A DNA stretch of 64,000 nucleotides from CAZCPB01 sp044223975. GTDB lineage: Bacteria > Planctomycetota > Phycisphaerae > Phycisphaerales > UBA1924. The stretch covers positions 36,027 through 100,026 of the forward strand of contig JBGALI010000021.1 in NCBI GenBank assembly GCA_044223975.1, given 5' to 3'. Shown here piece by piece: positions 1-8,148 of the stretch (its first letter is position 1; every line of letters begins with the position of its first letter). A program made the position numbers and the translations under genes. The notes below the pieces were generated by a model that saw nothing but the letters and a program-made list of their open reading frames with translations, made no database searches and had not been told where the DNA came from.

Positions 1-2
1 TG

Positions 3-557
3 TGCGGGAGCACGGACCTGCCCCTGAGCGAGCGTGGCCTCAACGAAGCCCACGCCCGGTCCCGCGTTCTGCGGGGTCAGGTTCTGTCCATGGTGCTGTG
101 CGGCCCGGGCGAGGCGTCCCTGACGACCGCCAAGGTGGTCGCCAACGTGAGCGGGTGCAAGGTCAAGGTCGCCGACGGTCTGCGGGAAATGGCCTTTGGG
201 CTCTGGGAAGGTGTTCTGGAGTCTCAGATCGAGGATCGCTGCACCACCACCTTCCGGACGTGGAAGGAAGACCCCGCCAAGGTGAGCATCCCGGGCGGCG
301 AGCCGATGGCGGAAGCACGCGAACGCATGCTCGAGGTGTTCCGCAAGCTTGTGCCCAAACACGCCGACAAGCCGGGGACGCTGGCGGTCGTGCTCCGCCC
401 CGTCTGTTTCGGGCTGGCGCGGTGCTGGATCCAGGATGTGCCGACTTCGCAACTGTGGACGCTCGCGGCCCAAGGAATCGGGGTGGAGCGTCTGAGTGTT
501 GACTGCTCGCGTCTTCGCGAGCGTCTTGGTTTGTTGAAGGCTTCTGCGGCTCGGTGA
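3..557 (+). CDS. Histidine phosphatase family protein, 5' truncated, catalytically degenerate
   Basis: The reading frame is open from the left edge, so the N-terminus with the RHG motif lies outside the window; 184 residues are visible. The start of the visible part (GSTDLPLSERGLNEA) and FGLWEG followed by GGEPMAEARER are typical of the phosphoglycerate-mutase-like histidine phosphatases, which remove phosphates through a phosphohistidine. Two expected catalytic stretches are eroded: the usual SPLxRAxxTA reads GPGEASLTTA with no arginine, and the usual VSHGG with the second catalytic histidine reads VVLRPVC. I infer a pseudo-enzyme or a divergent binding protein. It lies 143 bases upstream of accD on the same strand. 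Confidence 0.7.
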   Translation, partial: CGSTDLPLSERGLNEAHARSRVLRGQVLSMVLCGPGEASLTTAKVVANVSGCKVKVADGLREMAFGLWEGVLESQIEDRCTTTFRTWKEDPAKVSIPGGEPMAEARERMLEVFRKLVPKHADKPGTLAVVLRPVCFGLARCWIQDVPTSQLWTLAAQGIGVERLSVDCSRLRERLGLLKASAAR

Positions 558-700
558 ACCCGGCGTGCCGGCGGGTTGCCGCCGGTGCGAATCCCGGGTT
601 CTCGGACCGCTGGGGCGCTCGTGACGGGGTACGGGTTGGGGCTTTCGGGCCCGGCGTGTTTTCCCGCCGCGACCGCCAAGTACGGAGAGGAACTCCATTC

Positions 701-1543
<843 letters not shown>

Positions 1544-1544
1544 A

Positions 1545-3320
1545 GTGAGCGATCCGGCCAAGCCGCAACTCGGCGAGAACGATCGCCCGCACGGACGAGT
1601 GCGCTGGTGGTGGTACGTGCTGGCCGGCGCCGCGTACGGGGCGCTGACGGCGCTCAGCCTGCCGCCCTTTGGATGGTGGTTTCTGACCTGGCTCGCGCCG
1701 CTGCCGCTGGCGCTGGCGGCGCTCGCCGGCGCGCCCCGCGCGGCTCGGATGTCCCTGCTCGTCGGGCTGGGCTCGCTGCCCATGTGGCTCTACGAGATGA
1801 GCTACATCAACGCTATCACCGCGGCCGGGTACGTGCCGCTGTGCGTGTACCTGTCGCTCTACCCGTTCCTGTTCTCGTGGCTGCTCGCCGTGTGCCGAAC
1901 GCATCTGCGGCGAGTGCCGATCGCGCTCACGTTCCCGATTCTGTGGGTCTTCGTCGAGCTGCTGCGGTGTGAGATCGTGCTCAACGGGTACCCGTGGTTC
2001 CAGCTCGCCCAGCCGCTCATCGAATCGCCCGGCCTGGCCGCGCCGGCGAGGATTGGCGGGGAGTACCTTGTCAGCTTCATGGTGGCGTGGGTGGCCGGGG
2101 CGTTCTTGGATGTTGTCGCCTCCCGCCCGCGTTGGCGGCGCGGGGCGGCTTTCTTTGCCGCGGCAGGGCTGGCGTTCTTGCTGGCGTCCTTGCCGAGCGG
2201 ACACGTCACAGGTCGGTCCTTCAACGCCGGTCTCGTTCAGACCAACCTCCCGCAGAGCAACAAGATCGGCTGGACCATCGAGGAGCGCGTCCGCGACATG
2301 GCGCGGTGGACCGAGCTCACGCGCCGGGCCGCCGCGGCAACCCCGCGGCCCCAAGTGATTGTGTGGCCGGAGACCATGTTCCCAGGCTTCTTCCTCGACG
2401 CCGACGCGGTGCGCACGCTCCGCGACAACGGCATCGGCCTCCCGATCCGGCGCGCCGACGGTGCCCCCGACCGGGTCCTGCTCGCGGGCTTTGCGGACCA
2501 GCTCCTGGGGCTGTCGCTGGAACTGGATGTGCCGATGCTCGTCGGCGGCATCGGCGTGGAAGGGCTGCGCGTCATCCATCGCGACGGCGGCGGCGTCGGG
2601 CTGGAGTTCGATGGACGCCACAACAGCGTCTTCTTTCTTGAACAGGGGCGTATCGCCGGGCCGCGCTACGACAAGATGGCGCTGACCCCCATGGGCGAGT
2701 ACATGCCCGTCGTCGGCCGGTGGAAGTGGCTCCAGGACCGCCTCCTGGCGTTCGGCGGCAACGGGATGGCGTTCGATCTCAAGGCCGGGACCGATCCCAC
2801 GGTGTTCGAGGTGCCAACTGAATTCGGGCCGGTCCGGATCGTGACGCCCATCTGCTTCGAAACGACTTGGGCCACGCAGTGTCGGCTCCTGGTGGGCGCC
2901 GGCGGCTCGCGCCGGGCCGACGTCCTGGCGTGCCTCACGAACGACGGATGGTTCGCCGACTCCGACCGCGGGCGGGAGCAGCACCTGCAGGCGGCCCGGT
3001 GGCGGTGTCTGGAACTTGGCACCCCCATGATCCGCGCCGCCAATACCGGGATCTCGGCGGCCATCGACCAGGACGGTCGCGTCTTGAAGCAAGGTGTGGA
3101 CGGGCAGGCCCGGACGACCGATATCGACGGCGTACTTTCCGTTTCTGTTCCGATTCCGTCGGGGGAGACGACGTACTTACGGCACGGCGACCGGTTCCGA
3201 GGGCCGGCGCTGGCGGCGGGGGCGCTGCTGGCGGCCGTGGGCGTGGTGTCGAACCTGGTCGCGTGGCGGCGGAAACGAGCGGGCGGCGACGGCGCCGCAA
3301 GGCCGGAGATCAAGCGATGA
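1545..3320 (+). CDS. lnt: Apolipoprotein N-acyltransferase
   Basis: Integral membrane enzyme that adds the third acyl chain to the N-terminal cysteine of lipoproteins. The N-terminal third is a series of hydrophobic segments, followed by a nitrilase-like (CN hydrolase) domain. The catalytic triad can be placed as E276 (in VWPETMFPG), K377 (in YDKMALTPMGEYMP) and C437 (in PICFETTW); the later NDGWFADS and RAANTGISA motifs are also typical. A GTG two bases after the accD stop is the most likely start and gives 591 residues. Its stop overlaps the ATG of the next gene (ATGA), and that gene encodes a lipoprotein, a fitting partner. Confidence 0.93.
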   Translation: MSDPAKPQLGENDRPHGRVRWWWYVLAGAAYGALTALSLPPFGWWFLTWLAPLPLALAALAGAPRAARMSLLVGLGSLPMWLYEMSYINAITAAGYVPLCVYLSLYPFLFSWLLAVCRTHLRRVPIALTFPILWVFVELLRCEIVLNGYPWFQLAQPLIESPGLAAPARIGGEYLVSFMVAWVAGAFLDVVASRPRWRRGAAFFAAAGLAFLLASLPSGHVTGRSFNAGLVQTNLPQSNKIGWTIEERVRDMARWTELTRRAAAATPRPQVIVWPETMFPGFFLDADAVRTLRDNGIGLPIRRADGAPDRVLLAGFADQLLGLSLELDVPMLVGGIGVEGLRVIHRDGGGVGLEFDGRHNSVFFLEQGRIAGPRYDKMALTPMGEYMPVVGRWKWLQDRLLAFGGNGMAFDLKAGTDPTVFEVPTEFGPVRIVTPICFETTWATQCRLLVGAGGSRRADVLACLTNDGWFADSDRGREQHLQAARWRCLELGTPMIRAANTGISAAIDQDGRVLKQGVDGQARTTDIDGVLSVSVPIPSGETTYLRHGDRFRGPALAAGALLAAVGVVSNLVAWRRKRAGGDGAARPEIKR

Positions 3321-4477
3321 AGCGTCAGACTCGGACAACGGCGGCTCCTCTGGCGGCGATCGCGGCGCTGGGGGGCGTGCTCGCCGCGATGCCCGCGTGC
3401 CAGTCCACGAGCAAGTCCTCCAGCCAGGCGTCCAAGCAGCCTTCAACCGAATCCGCCCAGCCGGCCGAGTCGGGCACGTCGATCCCCACGGCCCCGGTGG
3501 TCGTGAAGAACTACTCGGACCGGATCGTGATGTCGGAACTGCGTGAGCGAGCTATCGGTGTGATCGAGACCGCCGCGCGAAGCCCGAGCGCCGAGGTCCG
3601 CACCAACGCCGTCGAGGCGTCGATGAAGATGCCGGCGCGCGCCGAGCCGTTGCTCGCGGCGGCGTTGAAGGACGACAGCCCCGCGGTGCGCACCGTTGCC
3701 GCCATGGCGGTCGGGCGGCTGAAGGACCGTGACCTCGTGTCCTCCGTTCGCCCCCTCCTGGATGACCCGTCGGATTACTGCCATTCCGCCGCGATTTACG
3801 CGCTGACGATGTGCGGAGATCAGATCGATCCTTCGCCGTTGGCCTCGATGCTGCTCTCGTCGCCCTCGACAAAGGTCCGCGCTCACGCGGCGACCATCCT
3901 CGGGATGATGGGGAACCCCACCGCCCTGCCCCTGCTGAAGCAGGCCGCGCACGACGGGGCGCCCAAGTCGACGCAGGTCGACGAGAAGCTCCTTCAACTC
4001 CAGATCGCCGAGGCGATGGTGCGCCTGGGCGACTACCAGGCGATCAACGCGGTGTATTCGGGTCTTTACCCCGGTCGCGCCGAGGAGCTCGAGGCGTCAG
4101 CCCTGGCGGCGCAGATCCTGGGGGAACTCCGCGATCGGGCCTCGATCGACCGGCTCATCTACGTCGCCGAATACCGCAACCCCCAGGGACAGCGGTACAG
4201 CGCCGAGGTGCGTCTGGCCGCGGCGACCGCCCTGGCGCGCATCGGGATCGTGCGCGGTGGCTTTATCGCCGATGAATTCTGGGCCAGCACCATCCCGGCG
4301 CTGCGCTCGCAGGCGGCCTTTGCGTACGGCGAGATCGGCACGCCCGAGGCCCTGGCGCACCTTGAGGTGATGCTCGGGGACGCCGACCCGCGCGTGCGCG
4401 TGTCGGCCGCCCACGGCGTGCTGAACATCATCGACACGTTGCACGGCACCCGGACCCACAACGCCCCTTCGCGATAA
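3317..4477 (+). CDS. HEAT-repeat lipoprotein
   Basis: A 386-residue protein with a lipoprotein signal peptide: charged MKRQTR, a hydrophobic stretch, then a lipobox ending at C28 (AAMPAC). A Ser/Gln-rich linker follows (to about residue 60). The rest is HEAT-like helical repeats, with recurring patterns such as EVRTNAVEASMK, AVRTVAAMAVGRL, KVRAHAATILGMMGN and RVRVSAAHGVLN. Such repeats normally form a solenoid for protein binding. Its start overlaps the lnt stop by four bases, so it is translated from the accD-lnt transcript. The partner protein is unknown; no enzymatic motif is visible. Confidence 0.82.
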   Translation: MKRQTRTTAAPLAAIAALGGVLAAMPACQSTSKSSSQASKQPSTESAQPAESGTSIPTAPVVVKNYSDRIVMSELRERAIGVIETAARSPSAEVRTNAVEASMKMPARAEPLLAAALKDDSPAVRTVAAMAVGRLKDRDLVSSVRPLLDDPSDYCHSAAIYALTMCGDQIDPSPLASMLLSSPSTKVRAHAATILGMMGNPTALPLLKQAAHDGAPKSTQVDEKLLQLQIAEAMVRLGDYQAINAVYSGLYPGRAEELEASALAAQILGELRDRASIDRLIYVAEYRNPQGQRYSAEVRLAAATALARIGIVRGGFIADEFWASTIPALRSQAAFAYGEIGTPEALAHLEVMLGDADPRVRVSAAHGVLNIIDTLHGTRTHNAPSR

Positions 4478-4515
4478 TCGAGCCCCCTTCCCGGCGCGGC
4501 GGAACCGCCGGCCGT

Positions 4516-4545
4516 TTGACACAGAATGGATGGGTGCGGTATCAC
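4516..4545 (+). promoter_or_regulatory. Candidate sigma70 promoter for the coiled-coil protein gene
   Basis: A perfect -35 box TTGACA (4516-4521) is followed after 18 bases by TATCAC (4540-4545). It lies just past the HEAT gene and about 230 bases before the GTG at 4776, so the transcript would have a long 5' leader. A TACAAT at 4661-4666 is a second possible -10 but has no -35 at a proper distance. Confidence 0.4.
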
Positions 4546-4775
4546 TTCGCACCGGCGCGGTGTCGTCGGACGGTGCTTGTTCGGTCGATGCTTACGCCGG
4601 GTTGCGGAAGGCTTTGAGGAGAGGGGTTGGCACCGACGCGCGAACCGGGCGTGAAGGCGTTACAATCGGCCCCCCGCTCGGCGGTACGGTCGACGCGCGG
4701 TGGAACGGACGGGCGAATCAGACACGGGCGGCGGAACGGCGCGAGCCCGAGACGACAGACCTTGAGGAGCGCAAT

Positions 4776-5666
4776 GTGCACATTCTGACCAAGATCCTGG
4801 TGGTGTTCGCGGCGGTGCTGAGCGTCTTTCTGGCCGCCCTGACCATCGCGTACGCGGCCAACCAAGACCGCATCGCGCAGAGCCTCGCCGGCGAGCAGGC
4901 GCTCCGCGAGCAGGCCCGCGCCGCTCTCGACACGCAGGTCGCCCAGGCCAAGACCCAGCAGGTCGAATCCAAGGCCCAGATCGACAAGCTCTCGGGCGAG
5001 ATCGCCCAGCGTGAGGCGGAGAAGAACCAGCTCCAGACGGAGAACGCCCGGCTGCTCTCCGAGAAGAACAAGGCCGAGACGGCCCGCCAGTCGATCGAGA
5101 GCAAGATCGCCGAGCTGGGGGAGCTCGCCAAGACCCAGGCCTCGATGATCTCCAGCTACCGCAGCGAGGTGACGACCCTCCGCGACAACGAGATCGACTA
5201 CCGCAAGAAGTCGCTCGACCTCGAGGCCCGTCTCAGCGACCTCGAGAGCCAGCGCGAGGTGCTGACGCAGACCACCCGCGCCCTGCAGGAGCAGCTCGCC
5301 GAGGCCAAGCTGGCCCAGGAGAGCTCGCTCAAGAGCGGCGGGTCCGGGCTCTCGACGTCCAAGGGCTCCGACGCGGGCGTGTTCGTTCCCCAGACGGCGA
5401 TCCAGGGCCGCATCGAGAAGACCATGCTCGACCCCGCGTCCAAGGCCAAGCTCGCCCAGATCAACGTGGGCAGCAACGACCAGGTCCGCGAGAACATGAA
5501 GCTCGCGATCGTGCGCGACAATAACTTCGTCGCCAACCTCATCATCGTCCAGACCGATCTCAAGTGGTCCGTCGGCCGCATCGAGAACATCAACCAGCGC
5601 CTGGCCACCGACGGCAAGCCCGTCGAGGTCCGCTCGGGCGACCTCGTGCTGAGCGTCATCAAGTGA
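4776..5666 (+). CDS. Membrane-anchored coiled-coil protein of unknown function
   Basis: A 296-residue protein with one N-terminal transmembrane segment (about residues 4-28), then a long Glu/Lys/Gln-rich coiled coil (about 30-185) with heptad-like spacing and many KAQ/EKN repeats. A short Ser/Gly linker leads to a C-terminal domain of about 100 residues (from FVPQTAIQGRIE) rich in beta-type residues and ending LVLSVIK. The start is a GTG preceded by GAGGAGC; no in-frame ATG precedes the membrane segment. I recognise no family. A short single-pass protein gene follows 67 bases downstream, so the two probably form an envelope pair. Topology suggests a tail facing the periplasm. Confidence 0.72.
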   Translation: MHILTKILVVFAAVLSVFLAALTIAYAANQDRIAQSLAGEQALREQARAALDTQVAQAKTQQVESKAQIDKLSGEIAQREAEKNQLQTENARLLSEKNKAETARQSIESKIAELGELAKTQASMISSYRSEVTTLRDNEIDYRKKSLDLEARLSDLESQREVLTQTTRALQEQLAEAKLAQESSLKSGGSGLSTSKGSDAGVFVPQTAIQGRIEKTMLDPASKAKLAQINVGSNDQVRENMKLAIVRDNNFVANLIIVQTDLKWSVGRIENINQRLATDGKPVEVRSGDLVLSVIK

Positions 5667-5733
5667 TCGCGTCGCGCCGGGCCGCGACCGGGCCCGCGCC
5701 CGCCACCCGCCCGTCGCCCTTCGGAGCAGCACC

Positions 5734-5934
5734 ATGAGTCAGTTCGGCATGCAGATGCCCGGCGGACGAGCGCGGCGCAATGCCTCGCCCGATGTCTACG
5801 CCGCCCTCGGGTTCGTCGCCGTCGCCTTCCTGCTCGTCGCGTGCGTCATGATGTGGCAGGCCGCGTCGCGCGTCGGCAAGGACGGCAACCCGTTCGAGCT
5901 GCAGGAGCAGGGGAAGATCCAGCTCAAGAAGTAA
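5734..5934 (+). CDS. Small single-pass membrane protein
   Basis: A 66-residue protein: a Gly/Arg-rich N-terminus, one transmembrane helix at about residues 25-43 (AALGFVAVAFLLVACVMMW), and a polar tail ending in IQLKK. The ATG has GGAG nine bases upstream. It follows the coiled-coil membrane protein on the same strand and ends shortly before the tRNA promoter. I do not recognise a family. The gene's position and clean RBS make it a real gene rather than a chance frame; it may help anchor the coiled-coil partner, which is inference. Confidence 0.65.
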   Translation: MSQFGMQMPGGRARRNASPDVYAALGFVAVAFLLVACVMMWQAASRVGKDGNPFELQEQGKIQLKK

Positions 5935-5985
5935 GGCTTATCGGGCGCGGCAAGACGCCCGATCGTTCGCCGGGGCCGCGGTCAC

Positions 5986-6013
5986 TTGACACCGACCCGC
6001 GCGCGACTACATT
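5986..6013 (+). promoter_or_regulatory. Promoter of tRNA-Asp
   Basis: A perfect -35 TTGACA (5986-5991) is followed after 16 bases by TACATT (6008-6013). Transcription would start near 6020, about 70 bases before the tRNA. A 7-bp hairpin (TCGGGCG/CGCCCGA, 5941-5962) lies upstream, between the small membrane protein and this promoter, and may end the preceding transcript, though it has no U tract. Confidence 0.6.
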
Positions 6014-6092
6014 CCTCCTGCTCCGCTCCGGCCTGTAATCACGGTCCGAGGCGCGGGCGACAATTCGATCGACTCACTTTCGTCTGTTTTTC

Positions 6093-6166
<74 letters not shown>

Positions 6167-6171
6167 CTTGT

Positions 6172-6207
6172 GGAAGTCCCGAGCCTCTCGGGACTTCCGT
6201 CGTTTTT
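6172..6207 (+). terminator. Intrinsic terminator after tRNA-Asp
   Basis: A perfect 12-bp stem (GGAAGTCCCGAG / CTCGGGACTTCC) with a CCT loop is followed by GTCGTTTTT. It starts five bases after the tRNA and is the strongest terminator in the left half of the window. Confidence 0.9.
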
Positions 6208-6492
6208 GGGAGACGCGTCAATCTCGGTCTTCACGTTCCCCATAGTGCGGCGGCGACAGGGAGTTCCGAGGGGCGCGCGCTGAACGAGGGGCGTGCGCCA
6301 CGCGGCGAGTCTTTGGGCCACCCAACGCAATGTCTGTTGTTCGCCGTTCGCTGCCCGGGGACTACATGGGCGCGGCCAATGCCAGAGCGTCGTGACCGCG
6401 CGGCAATACCTTTCCGCGGACCGCGTTTGTCGTGACGACGGGGGATTCAAACTGTCCCCCGATTCGCGACCCCGCGCGTGATTGGAAGCAGG
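6208..6492. other. Intergenic stretch with no recognisable gene
   Basis: About 285 bases between the tRNA terminator and the sulfatase gene. The short open frames here have no RBS, no domain-like sequence and no consistent codon pattern. I see no RNA structure or repeat in it; it presumably holds the sulfatase promoter, which I could not place. Confidence 0.5.
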
Positions 6493-8070
6493 ATGCGCCG
6501 TTGCCTACTTGCCGCCTTGGTGCTGTTGGTGACAACCAGCGCAGCGTTGAGTCACTTTGAAACGGCAGAGTCGCCACCCGATCGAGCCGGCTCGGCGGCC
6601 GCGCCCAACTTCATCTTTATCCTCGGCGAGGGCCACGGATGGTCCAGCACGTCGGTCCAGATGGACGACCGGGTGCCGACGTCCAAGCAAGCCGACGGGC
6701 TCACGCCCAACCTCGAGAAGCTGGCCGCCCAGGGGATGCGCTTCAGCGACTTCTACGCAACCTGCCCGCGCTGCACGCCGTCGCGGGCGAGCTTCTTCAC
6801 CGGCATCAGCCCGGCCAAGCTTCACATGACGTACGTCAACGAGAGCGGCAACCAGCGCGATGGCAAGGATCGCGCCAAGGGACGTCCGGCCGCGCCGGGC
6901 AAAGGACAGGCAGACGCCGACGTTCCGTTGCTGCAGCGCATGATCGCGCCGCAGCCCGACATGGAACTCCCCTCCGGCGTGAAGACCACCGGCGACGTGC
7001 TGCGGGCCGGCGGCTACGCGACCGCCCATTTCGGCAAGTGGCACGTCGGACGCGCCAGCCCCGCGCGCCACGGCTTCGACGAGACCGACGGCGCCAACAA
7101 CAACGACGGCCCCGCCCACAACGCCAAGCCCAACCCCGTGGAATCACGTTCGATCACCGACAAGGGCCTCGCGTTCATGGAGGCCCAGACCAAGGCCGGA
7201 AGGCCGTTCTTCCTCCAGCTCTCGCACTACAGCGCTTCCAACGAGGACGAGGTCACGCCCGAGTCGCTCGCCGAAGTGAAGGCGCTCATGCCCGGCCTCA
7301 AGGGCAAGGCGATGTTCACCGCCGCGGGCATGCGGGATATGGACAAGGCGATCGGGCGCGTCATGCAGTGCGTCGCCGAGCTGGGCATCGCCGACCGCAC
7401 ATACATCTTCTTCAGCACCGATCACGGCTCGCCCGGCGGCGGTGGTGGGGGCGGCGGGAACCGCGGCGGTGGCGAAGCCAACGCGCCGCTCGCCCGCGGC
7501 AAGGGCAGCGTGCAGGAGGGCGGCGTCAGAATTCCGTTCATTGTGCGCGGCCCCGGAATCAAGCCTGGGACGATCAGCCACGTTCGTGCCACCGGTATGG
7601 ACCTGCTCCCCACGCTCGCGGACCTCGCCCGCGCACCCATCGCCGTCGATCCCAAGTCCAAGGACGAGAAGCTCACGATCGAAGGGGGGAGCCTGGTCCC
7701 GGTGCTCAAGGGTGGTGGCGACGGAACGGTCAAACGCCCGCACGAAGAGATCGTGATCCACTTCCCGCACTACGACCTGGGCAATGGCGGGCCGGCGTCG
7801 GCGATCTACGTCGGCAATCTCAAGCTGCTGCGGGTCGACGAGACGGGCCATCGCATGCTCTTCGACATGTCCACGGACTGGGCCGAGAAGGACGATCTCG
7901 CGGCCTCCAAGCCAGACAAGGTGAAGGAACTCGAGGCCAGGCTTGACGCGTACCTCGACGCCGTTCACGCCCAGCGCGCCGTGCCCAACCCGGCCTACGG
8001 AATGGGTGATCCCTCGACCGCGCCAGCGCCGGCTGGTCGCAAGCGCGGCGGAGGCAAGGGTGGCGGCTGA
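6493..8070 (+). CDS. Exported sulfatase family protein
   Basis: A 525-residue protein with a Sec signal peptide (MRRCLLAALVLLVTTSAALS). Type I sulfatases hydrolyse sulfate esters using a formylglycine made from the Cys of CxPSR; here C94 in CTPSRASFFTG. Later motifs HFGKWHVG, STDHGSPGG and EGGVRIPFIVRGPG agree with the family. Odd points: the metal-binding Asp pair normally in the first strand (ILADDxG) is GEGHGW at 45-50, and glycine-rich runs interrupt the region after STDHG and form the C-terminus. The ATG is preceded by GGAAGCAGG; an in-frame GTG 15 bases upstream is an alternative. The natural substrate cannot be told from sequence. Confidence 0.9.
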   Translation: MRRCLLAALVLLVTTSAALSHFETAESPPDRAGSAAAPNFIFILGEGHGWSSTSVQMDDRVPTSKQADGLTPNLEKLAAQGMRFSDFYATCPRCTPSRASFFTGISPAKLHMTYVNESGNQRDGKDRAKGRPAAPGKGQADADVPLLQRMIAPQPDMELPSGVKTTGDVLRAGGYATAHFGKWHVGRASPARHGFDETDGANNNDGPAHNAKPNPVESRSITDKGLAFMEAQTKAGRPFFLQLSHYSASNEDEVTPESLAEVKALMPGLKGKAMFTAAGMRDMDKAIGRVMQCVAELGIADRTYIFFSTDHGSPGGGGGGGGNRGGGEANAPLARGKGSVQEGGVRIPFIVRGPGIKPGTISHVRATGMDLLPTLADLARAPIAVDPKSKDEKLTIEGGSLVPVLKGGGDGTVKRPHEEIVIHFPHYDLGNGGPASAIYVGNLKLLRVDETGHRMLFDMSTDWAEKDDLAASKPDKVKELEARLDAYLDAVHAQRAVPNPAYGMGDPSTAPAPAGRKRGGGKGGG

Positions 8071-8148
8071 CGCGCGCCCCGAACCCAGACGTTCTCCCGT
8101 GCGGAGTGCCCGCGAGCATTCTTGCCCGGCGCAACACAAGGCAGGACC

